From positions 300,673 through 364,672 of the forward strand of contig NZ_LMQL01000010.1 of the NCBI RefSeq assembly GCF_001424545.1: a stretch of DNA of 64,000 nucleotides. The letters run 5' to 3'. Made by a program: the position numbers and the translations under genes. The notes beneath the pieces are model-generated. The model had not been told where the DNA came from, searched no databases, and worked only from the letters and a program-made list of their open reading frames with translations. Origin of the DNA: Ramlibacter sp. Leaf400 (GTDB lineage: Bacteria > Pseudomonadota > Gammaproteobacteria > Burkholderiales > Burkholderiaceae_C). Positions 42,520 to 49,672 of this stretch are shown one piece after another (within the stretch, counting starts at the first letter, position 1; each line of letters opens with the position of its first letter).

Positions 42520-42726
42520 ATGAGCCCCGCACCCGAGCTGCCCTTCCAGCTGCGCTACCGCTCGCTCTTCGACCCCGGCCGCGGCTTTGCCTTCCCCTGC
42601 GACGCGCGCGGGCAGGTCGAGCTGAACCGGCTGAGCGACCGCGCCCGCAACAACTACCTGTACGCGCGTGCGATGGTCGGCCGGGAACTGGCGCCGCCCG
42701 CCGTGGAGCCCGCGGGGCTGCATTGA
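42520..42726 (+). CDS. Small conserved-type protein (68 aa)
   Basis: ATG 42520 follows CCAGGAGACGCGAC, exactly the leader of the previous gene. The protein starts MSPAPELPFQLRYRSLFDPG, then AFPCDARGQVELNRLSDRAR and ARAMVGRELAPP, with a balanced charge and no membrane segment. Small proteins of this pattern occur in Burkholderiales without assigned role. It ends 9 bp before the stop of the convergent ABC transporter gene. The two small genes are probably cotranscribed. Confidence 0.6.
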   Translation: MSPAPELPFQLRYRSLFDPGRGFAFPCDARGQVELNRLSDRARNNYLYARAMVGRELAPPAVEPAGLH

Positions 42727-42735
42727 CGCCTGCGG

Positions 42736-43521
42736 TCAGGCGGCCGGCTGTACCGCGAAGGGTTCCGTGCGCGCCGATGCACGGCCAGGGCCGGCCCACG
42801 CCGGGACTTGCGGCAGGTCGGCCTTGCCGGGCGGATGCCGATCGACGCGGCTGAGGCGTCCGTCCTCCATGTGGTACACGGTGTCGAAGCCTTCGATCAT
42901 CCGGTGGTCGTGCGTGACCGCGATCACCGCGGAACGCTTCTCGCGCGCGATCCTGCGCATCAATGCCATCACCTTCATGCCACGCTCCGTGTCCAGCGCC
43001 GCCGTGGGCTCGTCGGCGAGGATCAGCACCGGCTCGTTGACGAGGGCCCGCGCGATGGCGACCCGCTGCTGCTCGCCGCCCGACAGCCGCGCCGGCAGCG
43101 CGCCGGCGCGGTGGCCGATCTCCAGGTAGTCGAGCGCCTCCTGCGCACGCCGCGACGCCTCGCGCCTGGACACCCCGTTCAGCCTCAGGACGATCGCCAC
43201 GTTCTCGCGGGCGTCCAGGAACGGGATCAGGTTGTGCTGCTGGAAGATGAAGCCGATCCTGCTGCGGCGGAACGCGCGGACGTCCGCGCCCGTGGCCCCG
43301 TCGTCCCAGAGCGTCTGGCCCGCGACGGCGATCCTGCCGGTGGTCGGGGGCTGGATCATGCCGATGGCCAGCAGCAGCGTGCTCTTGCCCGATCCGCTCG
43401 GCCCGATCAGCGCGGCCAGTTCGCCGGCTTGCACGGCGAGCGAAGTGGGCTTGAGCGCCTGGACCGAGCTTTCCCCGCTGCCGAACGTCTGGCTCACGTT
43501 CTCGATCTCGACCACGGCCAT
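42736..43521 (-). CDS. ABC transporter ATP-binding protein, DevA/MacB type (261 aa)
   Basis: Walker A GPSGSGKST, Q-loop FIFQQHNLIPFLDARENV, signature [14 protein letters not shown], Walker B VLILADEPTAALD and VTHDHRM are all intact. QQHNLIPFL is typical of DevA-type exporters. The last 45 residues form a Pro/Ala-rich tail beyond the normal end. It is the third gene of an operon (fusion protein, permease, ATPase), 1 bp after the permease. The pump would be inner-membrane with an unknown substrate. FNR-type control is set by the promoter before the fusion protein gene. Confidence 0.92.
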   Translation of the reverse strand: MAVVEIENVSQTFGSGESSVQALKPTSLAVQAGELAALIGPSGSGKSTLLLAIGMIQPPTTGRIAVAGQTLWDDGATGADVRAFRRSRIGFIFQQHNLIPFLDARENVAIVLRLNGVSRREASRRAQEALDYLEIGHRAGALPARLSGGEQQRVAIARALVNEPVLILADEPTAALDTERGMKVMALMRRIAREKRSAVIAVTHDHRMIEGFDTVYHMEDGRLSRVDRHPPGKADLPQVPAWAGPGRASARTEPFAVQPAA

Positions 43522-43522
43522 T

Positions 43523-44722
43523 TCAACTCCCCAGCGCCAGCTGGGCGGGCGTCCGCAGGGCGTGCCAGATGGCCAGCAGGCTGGCCAGCACGCCGCCCAC
43601 GAGCATCACGCCGAACGTGGCCCCGGTCTCGAAGTCCGTGAAGGCGAGCGTTCGTGGAAACCCCGGCGTCACGAGTTCGCGCAGGAGGTACGCGAGGAGG
43701 AACCCGCCGATCGTCAGCAGGAGGGACTGCGTCAGGATCAGCCGCACGATGAGGTGGTTCGGCGCGCCGATCAGCTTCAGGGTGGCGATCGAGCGGATCT
43801 TCTCGATCGTGAGCACGTACACGATCAGCGCGATGATGATGAGCGAGACGACGACGAGCAGGCCGCGGAACAGGCCGAGCACGGCCGACATCCGGCTCAG
43901 GCGGCCCTGCAGCATCAAGGAGCGTTCCTGCTCGGTGGTGTAGACGTTGAAATGCAGCCAGTCCTCGATGTGTCGTGCCACGGATGCCGCGTGCGCGCCC
44001 GGGCCGAGCTTCACCAGGACCGCATTGATGGTGTTGCCGCTGCCCGTCACCAGCGGCAGCAGGGCCTGCGCCTGGGCATCGCGCACGCCGCGGGCCTCCA
44101 GTTGCGCGAGTGCGGCGACGCGCGCGGCGACGACGGCATGCGTGTCCTGCTCGAACTGCACCTTCTGCGCGTCCGGGAGCGAGAGGTAGACCAGGGGGTT
44201 GCCGCTTGCGTCCACCGCGCCGCGCGTGAGACCCACGACCAGGTAGCGGTCGTTCCCCAGCGCGGCGGTGTCGCCCAGCGCGAGTCCGAGCTTGCTGTCG
44301 GCCACCATCTCCCAGTGGGCCGCCTGCAAGCCGCGGCCCTGCACGAGACGGCCGGGCCCGCCCAGCCCGCCGAACACGTCGTAGCCGATGACGGTGAACT
44401 GCTGGCTGGCGGGGGACCGCCCGAGCTGGCGCTGGGCCGTGTAGATCACCAGGGGGCTGGCGCTTCGCACCCCGGGGCTCGCCGCGATGCTCCTGTGGCT
44501 GTCCAGCGGCATGCGCGACGACTCGTTGAACGGGCCGCCCCGGCCGCCCTCCACCACCCACAGGTCGGTCGCGGTGTTCTCGATCAGCCAGACGCCATCC
44601 TCGATGTTGCCCCGGTAGATGCCGTTCATGAGCAGCACGACGGTCAGGAGCATCGCCACGCCGGCGATGGTGGCCAGGAACCTGCCGAGATGGCGGCGGA
44701 TGTCCTTCAGGGCGAGTTCCAT
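43523..44722 (-). CDS. DevC/FtsX-type ABC transporter permease (399 aa)
   Basis: Four-helix permease of the DevC type. An N-terminal helix (FLATIAGVAMLLTVVLLMNGIY) is followed by a periplasmic domain of about 220 residues (with WVVEGGRGGPF), then three C-terminal helices (LLVVVSLIIIALIVYVLTIE, SLLLTIGGFLLAYLLRELV, TFGVMLVGGVLASLLAIWHA). EKIRSIATLKLIGAPNHLI is the coupling helix that contacts the ATPase. Its start overlaps the end of the membrane fusion protein gene by 16 nt. It works with that protein and the ATPase downstream. Confidence 0.92.
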   Translation of the reverse strand: MELALKDIRRHLGRFLATIAGVAMLLTVVLLMNGIYRGNIEDGVWLIENTATDLWVVEGGRGGPFNESSRMPLDSHRSIAASPGVRSASPLVIYTAQRQLGRSPASQQFTVIGYDVFGGLGGPGRLVQGRGLQAAHWEMVADSKLGLALGDTAALGNDRYLVVGLTRGAVDASGNPLVYLSLPDAQKVQFEQDTHAVVAARVAALAQLEARGVRDAQAQALLPLVTGSGNTINAVLVKLGPGAHAASVARHIEDWLHFNVYTTEQERSLMLQGRLSRMSAVLGLFRGLLVVVSLIIIALIVYVLTIEKIRSIATLKLIGAPNHLIVRLILTQSLLLTIGGFLLAYLLRELVTPGFPRTLAFTDFETGATFGVMLVGGVLASLLAIWHALRTPAQLALGS

Positions 44723-45897
44723 GGGATGCCCGCTCGGGTGGGATCGCTGCCCGCGGGCCGCACCCGCATGCCGGGGCCGGCCCGGCCGGCGTCCGCCACG
44801 ACGATCGCGCCTTCCTCCAGCCTCCCGCTCACGACGACCATTCCGCCGCCAGCCGGGCCGACACGAACCGGCACGAGGTGGGTGCGCCCGCCGCTGACCT
44901 GCAGGACGCCGGCACGTCCCGCGGCGTCGTGCGCGACCGCTGCAGCCGGCACGAGCAATCCGTGCTCGCGGCCGACGTCGATGTGCACCTGTGCGTCCTG
45001 GTCGATGGCGATCCGCCGCGGCATTTCGCTGAACGCCACGTTCACCTCCAGCTCTCGCGTGGCCGCATCGGACTGGAGCGTGACGCGCTCGACCCGTCCC
45101 GGCACGATGGAGCCGCTGCGCAGCCGGATCGTCGCCGGCTGCCCGACGGCCACCTGGTCCACGAGCGCCTCGTCGACACGCATCGCGATCCACAGCGTGG
45201 CGGGATCGACCAGCCGCAGGATGGGGGTGCCCGGGGCCACGGTCGTGCCGGGTTCGACCAGCCGCTGGATCACCCGGCCGGGCATGGGCGCGACCAGGCG
45301 CGTGTAGCCCACCTGTGCTCTCGCGATCACCAGTTCCTCGGCCAGGGCCTGCTGGTCGGAGCGGCGCGCGGCCCAGCTGGCCTCGCTGCCGCGGAGCACG
45401 GCCTCGGCGCCGCGGGAGGCGGCGACCGAGGCATCCAGCGCGGCGGGCGAAACGAAGCCCTGGGCGTGCAGGTCGGCGTCGCGCCTCTCGCGGATGCGGG
45501 CCAGTTCCAGGTCGGCATGCGCCTTGGCGACGGTGGCGGCCGCCGCCTCCACCTGGCTGGCGAGCGACTTCTGCTGCCGCGCGACGGCTGCGTGGCGCGC
45601 GACCAGGTCACGCGCTTCCAGGAGGGCCAGCAGTTGCCCCGGCTGGACGCTGTCGCCGACGTCGACCGCGACCTCGGCCACCGTGGAGGTGAGCCGGGCA
45701 CTGACCGTGAGCGGCACCCGGGCCTGGACCGTGCCGGGGCCGCCGACCTGCACCACCACCTCGCCGTTGCGGACGACTGCGACGGCGACCGGGGTGCCGC
45801 GCAGCACGTTCCAGCCCAGGGCGGCGGCCGCCACCAGCACGGCGATCCCCAGGGCGGGCAGCCAGACCCAGCGGCTCAGGACAAGGGTGCGATCCAT
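44707..45897 (-). CDS. HlyD-family membrane fusion protein (396 aa)
   Basis: One N-terminal helix (LPALGIAVLVAAAALGWNVL) leads into lipoyl half-motifs (VSARLTSTVAEVAVDVGDSV, and RLVAPMPGRVIQRLVEPGT), a coiled-coil hairpin (about 95-185) and beta domains (WIAMRVDEALVDQVAVGQPA). It is the adaptor for the ABC permease and ATPase downstream. ATG 45897 matches the predicted transcription start to the base, with no Shine-Dalgarno, so translation from a leaderless message is likely. The reading frame is open further upstream, but that part has no coding character. Confidence 0.88.
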   Translation of the reverse strand: MDRTLVLSRWVWLPALGIAVLVAAAALGWNVLRGTPVAVAVVRNGEVVVQVGGPGTVQARVPLTVSARLTSTVAEVAVDVGDSVQPGQLLALLEARDLVARHAAVARQQKSLASQVEAAAATVAKAHADLELARIRERRDADLHAQGFVSPAALDASVAASRGAEAVLRGSEASWAARRSDQQALAEELVIARAQVGYTRLVAPMPGRVIQRLVEPGTTVAPGTPILRLVDPATLWIAMRVDEALVDQVAVGQPATIRLRSGSIVPGRVERVTLQSDAATRELEVNVAFSEMPRRIAIDQDAQVHIDVGREHGLLVPAAAVAHDAAGRAGVLQVSGGRTHLVPVRVGPAGGGMVVVSGRLEEGAIVVADAGRAGPGMRVRPAGSDPTRAGIPWNSP

Positions 45898-45904
45898 CCC
45901 GCCT

Positions 45905-45945
45905 ACTCTAGGAGGCGGCGGGCGGGCCTCGTTGACCTTCGTCAA
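45905..45945 (-). promoter_or_regulatory. FNR-type promoter of the DevBCA-like operon
   Basis: TTGAC-CTTC-GTCAA (45932-45945) with minus-strand -10 TAGAGT at 45910-45905. Predicted start 45897, the ATG of the fusion protein. Confidence 0.75.
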
Positions 45946-45979
45946 GCAAAGCGTCCCCGGCGCGCGGGGCCGCCTGGGT

Positions 45980-46423
45980 TCAGCCGCCCGGCTTGTCCGC
46001 GGCAAGACCCGCGCCGGCCCGGTCCATGAGCTTGTGGACGAGCATGCCGGCCAGCATCGCGATCACGAAGACGAGCGCCTTGGCCTGCCCCGAGGCCATG
46101 GCCACGAGGCCGGGACCGGGGCAGAAACCGGCCAGGCCCCAGCCGACGCCGAAGAGCAGCGAGCCAATGACGAGTGGCCTGTCGATGTCGCGCGACCCGG
46201 GCAGCTGGAGGGCACCGCCCAGGAAGGTCGTCGTCCGCCGCTTGGCCAGCGCGAAGGCGAACACCCCGACGGCGACGGCGCCCCCCATCACCAGGGCGAG
46301 CGACGGGTCCCACGGGCCGAACAGGTCCAGGAAGCCCTGGACCTTGCCGGGATCGGTCATCCCGGACAGCAGCAGGCCCCAGCCGAACAGGAGGCCCACG
46401 AGAAACTCTGTTGCACGTTGCAT
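45980..46423 (-). CDS. YeeE/YedE-type sulfur transporter half (147 aa)
   Basis: Membrane protein with three or four helices. [33 protein letters not shown] (split) is the N-terminal motif of PmpB/YedE-like halves, and [22 protein letters not shown] holds the conserved cysteine of the pore (G-F-C-P-G). These pairs import thiosulfate or related sulfur compounds. It lies 9 bp downstream of the partner half. Together with the BigR-type regulator and persulfide dioxygenase it forms a sulfide/sulfane-sulfur module. Confidence 0.88.
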   Translation of the reverse strand: MQRATEFLVGLLFGWGLLLSGMTDPGKVQGFLDLFGPWDPSLALVMGGAVAVGVFAFALAKRRTTTFLGGALQLPGSRDIDRPLVIGSLLFGVGWGLAGFCPGPGLVAMASGQAKALVFVIAMLAGMLVHKLMDRAGAGLAADKPGG

Positions 46424-46432
46424 CGGGCCCCC

Positions 46433-46867
46433 TCAGAAGTGGCGGATCAGGAAGACGGTGACGAAGCCGGCCGCCATGAAGGCCATCGTGGCCACCACCG
46501 AACGGGGCGACAGGCGTGACAGCCCGCAGACCCCGTGGCCGCTGGTGCAGCCCGAGCCGTAGCGGGTGCCGAACCCCACCAGCAACCCGGCCACGACGAT
46601 GGCCCCGTAGCCGGCGTCGATCCGGGGTTCGGCCAGGAAACCGGCTGGCGCGAACCAGGCGAACGTGGCGGGAGCGGCCAGCAATCCCAGCAGGAACGCC
46701 ACGCGCCACCCCGCGTCGCCGCGGCTGGGGCCGAGCAGGCCGCCGACGATCCCGCTGATGCCGAGGATGCGGCCGTTCAGCAGGATGAACGCCGCGGACG
46801 CGACGCCCAGCAGCACGCCGCCGGCCAGCGAGGCCCAGGGCGTGAAATGGGTCCAGTCGATGTTCAT
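46433..46867 (-). CDS. YeeE/YedE-type sulfur transporter half (144 aa)
   Basis: First half of a two-gene transporter. [20 protein letters not shown] is a typical start; [14 protein letters not shown] and [25 protein letters not shown] contain the two pore cysteines ([11 protein letters not shown]). The family (YeeE, PmpA) carries thiosulfate or sulfide-related ions through the inner membrane. ATG 46867 has AGAAGGAGTCACCC. The next half follows by 9 bp. An FNR-type promoter lies upstream, so this pair is expected to respond to low oxygen, apart from the BigR control of the dioxygenase. Confidence 0.9.
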   Translation of the reverse strand: MNIDWTHFTPWASLAGGVLLGVASAAFILLNGRILGISGIVGGLLGPSRGDAGWRVAFLLGLLAAPATFAWFAPAGFLAEPRIDAGYGAIVVAGLLVGFGTRYGSGCTSGHGVCGLSRLSPRSVVATMAFMAAGFVTVFLIRHF

Positions 46868-46927
46868 GGGTGACTCCTTCTCGACGCGGCCCTCGCCATC
46901 GTTGGCTCGGTTCCGCACTTCCCGACC

Positions 46928-46968
46928 ACTCTAGGACGGCGCCGTCGCGGGTCCTTGACCCGCATCAA
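46928..46968 (-). promoter_or_regulatory. FNR-type promoter of the YeeE/YedE pair
   Basis: TTGAC-CCGC-ATCAA (46955-46968) with minus-strand -10 TAGAGT at 46933-46928. Confidence 0.75.
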
Positions 46969-47084
46969 CCGCCGGGGCCGCCGCCTGGGCGACCCTGCCT
47001 GCGGACCGATGCCGGTCCGCATTCCCGTCAACCTCCATGCCCGCCACCGCCGACACGGCAGCATCCGGCCGCAGCGGCCACGGT

Positions 47085-47441
47085 TCACCGCGGCCCGGAC
47101 CGGGCCTTGGCGGTGCCGCGGCCCCCGCCGCAGAACTCGCGGTACAGCGTCTCGATGACCGCGAGCGCCTTCGTGCTCGCCAGCGAGTAGTAGATGTTCT
47201 TGCCCTCGCGGCGGGTGGTCACCAGTTGCTCCTCGCGCAGCACGGTCAGCTGCTGGGACAAGGTGGGCTGGATGATCCCGAGGACTTCCTCCAGCTCGCC
47301 CACCCTCGCCTCGCCGCGTGCCAGGTGGCACAGGACCAGGAGGCGGTCGGCATTGGACAGCACCTTGAGCAGGCCGCAGGCCTCGCGGGCGGCCGCCTGC
47401 ATCCGGTCGAGGGGCAGGGAACTGGAGGGCATCGTGTTCAT
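47085..47441 (-). CDS. bigR: ArsR/SmtB-family regulator, BigR/SqrR type (118 aa)
   Basis: Winged-helix repressor that senses reactive sulfur. It has the ArsR core (LLKVLSNADRLLVLCHLARGE, recognition helix region IIQPTLSQQLTVLRE, wing VTTRREGKNIYYSLAS). The paired cysteines that form the sulfide-sensing disulfide or polysulfide in BigR and SqrR are present as C38 (LLVLCHLA) and C104 (YREFCGG). ATG 47441 is preferred to TTG 47450. It is divergent from the persulfide dioxygenase gene and probably represses it. The tail after the second Cys is short and basic. YeeE/YedE genes lie downstream in the same direction. Confidence 0.88.
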   Translation of the reverse strand: MNTMPSSSLPLDRMQAAAREACGLLKVLSNADRLLVLCHLARGEARVGELEEVLGIIQPTLSQQLTVLREEQLVTTRREGKNIYYSLASTKALAVIETLYREFCGGGRGTAKARSGPR

Positions 47442-47463
47442 GTCGTTCAACTGCAGACAGTCT

Positions 47464-47510
47464 ATTGAAATTCAATCTATTGAGCAATATATTGTCTTGA
47501 ACTTAATCAA
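47464..47510 (+). promoter_or_regulatory. Sigma70 promoter with BigR-like operator and an FNR-like site
   Basis: TTGAAA (47465-47470), 17 bp, TATATT (47488-47493) is an excellent sigma70 promoter reading toward the persulfide dioxygenase. The palindrome ATTGAAATTCAAT (47464-47476) covers the -35 and is a probable BigR operator. TTGAA-CTTA-ATCAA (47497-47510) lies at the start site, where an FNR-type protein would block rather than activate. Confidence 0.75.
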
Positions 47511-47519
47511 GGAACCAGG

Positions 47520-48392
47520 ATGACCGCTCCGCCCCTCCCCCAGGTCCAGACATTCTTCGACCCGGCCACCTGGACCTTCACGCACGTCGTCCATGCCGGG
47601 GCGGGGACGGCCTGCGCCATCGTCGACTCCGTGCTCGACTACGACCCCAAGTCCGGCCGCACGCGCACCGACTCGGCGGACAAGGTGATCGACTACGTGC
47701 GGACCCACGGCCTGCGGACGCAGTGGATCCTGGAGACCCATGCCCACGCGGACCACCTCACCGCGGCGCACTACCTGAAGTCCAGGCTGGGCGGACGCAT
47801 CGGCATCGGCGAGCACATCCGCAAGGTGCAGAAGGTCTTCAAGGGCATCTTCAACCTCGAGCCCGGATTCCGCCAGGACGGCACCCAGTTCGACCACCTC
47901 TTCCGCGAGGGCGAGGAGTTGCGCATCGGCGAACTCACGGGCCGCGTGATGCACGTGCCCGGCCACACGCCGGCCGACCTGGCCTACCACGTGGGGGACG
48001 CGGTGTTCGTGGGCGACACCCTCTTCATGCCCGACGTGGGAACGGCCCGCTGCGACTTTCCGGGCGGCGATGCGAACGCCCTCTACGCGTCGGTGCGCCG
48101 GATCCTCAGCCTGCCGGGCGAGACGCGCCTGTTCATGTGCCATGACTACCCCCCCGACGGCCGGTCGCCGGCCTTCCAGTCCACCGTCGCCGAGCAGCGG
48201 GAGAAGAACATCCACATCCACGACGGCGTCGGGCAGGAACAGTTTGCAGACATGCGCACCAAGCGCGACGCCACGCTCGAGATGCCGGTGCTGATCCTGC
48301 CCTCCGTGCAGGTGAACATCCGCGCCGGCGAGATGCCGCCCCGGGAGGACAACGGGGTGTCCTACCTGAAGATCCCCGTCAATGCGCTGTGA
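47520..48392 (+). CDS. blh: Persulfide dioxygenase-type MBL-fold hydrolase, Blh/ETHE1-like (290 aa)
   Basis: Metallo-beta-lactamase fold iron enzyme that oxidises persulfide to sulfite. The metal site shows THAHADH (ETHAHADHLTAAHYL), HVPGHTPADLAYHVGD and FMCHDYPPDG with the further His and Asp. FVGDTLFMPDVGTARCDFPGGD is typical of the BLH/ETHE1 group. It is next to a BigR-type regulator, exactly the arrangement known for sulfide detoxification. It starts at ATG 47520 with CAAGGAACC as ribosome site. The C-terminal 45 residues (PVLILPSVQVNIRAGEMPPR) match the family. Confidence 0.92.
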   Translation: MTAPPLPQVQTFFDPATWTFTHVVHAGAGTACAIVDSVLDYDPKSGRTRTDSADKVIDYVRTHGLRTQWILETHAHADHLTAAHYLKSRLGGRIGIGEHIRKVQKVFKGIFNLEPGFRQDGTQFDHLFREGEELRIGELTGRVMHVPGHTPADLAYHVGDAVFVGDTLFMPDVGTARCDFPGGDANALYASVRRILSLPGETRLFMCHDYPPDGRSPAFQSTVAEQREKNIHIHDGVGQEQFADMRTKRDATLEMPVLILPSVQVNIRAGEMPPREDNGVSYLKIPVNAL

Positions 48393-48426
48393 CGTCGTCC
48401 GGGGCGTGGCCGAGGCAAGTCCGCGC

Positions 48427-49362
48427 TCAGAGCCGCTCCACCTCGACCCTTTGCAGCAGCAGCCTCACCTTCCCCGCATCGCACAGCGCGGTGCCGCGCT
48501 CCTGCACGGTCGCCGCCGAAGCCGCCATCGCATGGCGAAGGGCCTCCTGGGGTGGCTCGTTGCGCACGAGCGCGCAGACCAGTCCGCCCACGAAGCTGTC
48601 GCCGGCTCCGATGGTGCCGGCCACGGTCACCGGAAGGCCTGCCGCGCGCCACGCGCCCTGCGCACTGACCAGCATGGCGCCTTCACGGCCGAGCGACAGC
48701 GCAACCATCATCGCGCGGCCGGTGCGCACCAGGCGGCGGCACGCCTCCAGCTGCTCCGCCCGGGTGTCCAGCGGTTCCCCCGTGAGTTGACGCAGTTCGG
48801 TCAGGCTCGGCTTGACCGCGAACACGCCCGCTTCGAGCGCCGCCTTGAGCGCGGGCCCCGAGGAGTCCACCACCAGGCGGGCGCCAGGCCCCAGCCGCGA
48901 GGAGAGCCGGGCATGGAAGTCGTCGGGCACGCCGGGCGGCAGGCTGCCACTGGCGACGACGAAGCTCGTCTGCCCCGCCAGTTGCGCGCAGCGCGAGAGG
49001 CCGCCCTGCCATTCGGACGGCGAGAGGGCGGGCCCCGGCAGCACGAAGCGGAACTCCTGTCCGGTCGACTTGTCCTGCACCGCCAGGTTCTCGCGCGTGG
49101 TCCCCGCGATCCGCAAGGCCTCGCAGGTGAGCTCCTCTTCCCGCAGGAGCTGCTGCAGCAGTTCGCCCGTGGGGCCACCGGCGGCGTACAGCGCGATGAC
49201 ATCGCCGCCCAGCCGCGCCGCCACCCGCGCGACATTGATGCCGCCCCCGCCGGGATGCACCAGGGGCGGCGCGCAGCGAAGCTTGTCGCCGGGCACCAGG
49301 CGGTCGACGGCGGTGGCGACGTCCACGGCCGGATTCAGTGTCAGGGTGACGATGTCAGCCAC
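48427..49362 (-). CDS. PfkB-family sugar kinase, probable phosphofructokinase (311 aa)
   Basis: Ribokinase-fold kinase. It starts VADIVTLTLNPAVDVATAVD, as in 1-phosphofructokinase and PfkB, with HPGGGGINVARVAARLG for the sugar and GTIGAGDSFVGGLV as the anion-hole G-A-G-D with the catalytic Asp. The order T-L-N-P-A-V-D and the G-G-G-G-I-N-V-A motif favour PfkB or tagatose-6-phosphate kinase over other members. GTG 49362 has CAGGAGTTCCC in front; ATG codons upstream lack a site. It would feed glycolysis under low oxygen. An FNR-type promoter is upstream. Confidence 0.88.
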   Translation of the reverse strand: MADIVTLTLNPAVDVATAVDRLVPGDKLRCAPPLVHPGGGGINVARVAARLGGDVIALYAAGGPTGELLQQLLREEELTCEALRIAGTTRENLAVQDKSTGQEFRFVLPGPALSPSEWQGGLSRCAQLAGQTSFVVASGSLPPGVPDDFHARLSSRLGPGARLVVDSSGPALKAALEAGVFAVKPSLTELRQLTGEPLDTRAEQLEACRRLVRTGRAMMVALSLGREGAMLVSAQGAWRAAGLPVTVAGTIGAGDSFVGGLVCALVRNEPPQEALRHAMAASAATVQERGTALCDAGKVRLLLQRVEVERL

Positions 49363-49393
49363 GGGAACTCCTGCGCAGGCAGCGCGCCGCCCG

Positions 49394-49434
49394 AGCATCG
49401 GGGGCCCGGCGGCGCGCGGCTTGATCGTCGTCAA
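49394..49434 (-). promoter_or_regulatory. FNR-type promoter of the PfkB gene
   Basis: TTGAT-CGTC-GTCAA (49421-49434) with minus-strand -10 GATGCT at 49399-49394. It is 19 bp from the next FNR-type site, which faces the other way. Confidence 0.65.
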
Positions 49435-49453
49435 GCGCGGGGCGGCCGCCACC

Positions 49454-49495
49454 TTGATTCAGGTCAAGCGGAGTCGGCCGCCCGCGGCATAGAGT
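49454..49495 (+). promoter_or_regulatory. FNR-type promoter without a recognisable protein gene
   Basis: TTGAT-TCAG-GTCAA (49454-49467) with -10 TAGAGT at 49490-49495, 29.5 bp from the centre. The start is expected at 49502, the first base of a 12-bp hairpin. Confidence 0.8.
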
Positions 49496-49501
49496 GAACG
49501 C

Positions 49502-49650
49502 ATGCCGGTGGGGAAACACCCCCGCCGGCATCCGCGGACCGTGGCCCCCTGCGGCCCGCGGGGTCCCGGTGGACCACCGGGACGGGCGACGGATGGCCGC
49601 AAGCCAGCCCGAGCCGGGCCCGCCGCCTGCGAGAGCAGCCGGCGGGCTTC
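49502..49650 (+). ncRNA. Candidate FNR-dependent small RNA with three hairpins
   Basis: Starting at the predicted transcription start, 49502-49531 folds into a 12-bp stem (ATGCCGGTGGGG against CCCCGCCGGCAT, one G-T pair, 6-nt loop). A second hairpin (49563-49583, GTCCCGGT/ACCGGGAC) and a third (49618-49647, eight G-C pairs, a C-C mismatch, CTGC/GCAG and a GAGA loop) follow; TTCT comes after it. The convergent kinase gene ends 26 bp beyond. No conserved protein is visible: an ATG at 49502 opens a frame, but it only runs antisense through the kinase. The promoter strength and hairpins support an RNA, though the 3' end lacks a long T-run. Confidence 0.55.
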
Positions 49651-49672
49651 TGCCTGCCCGCCCGATCAGCAT

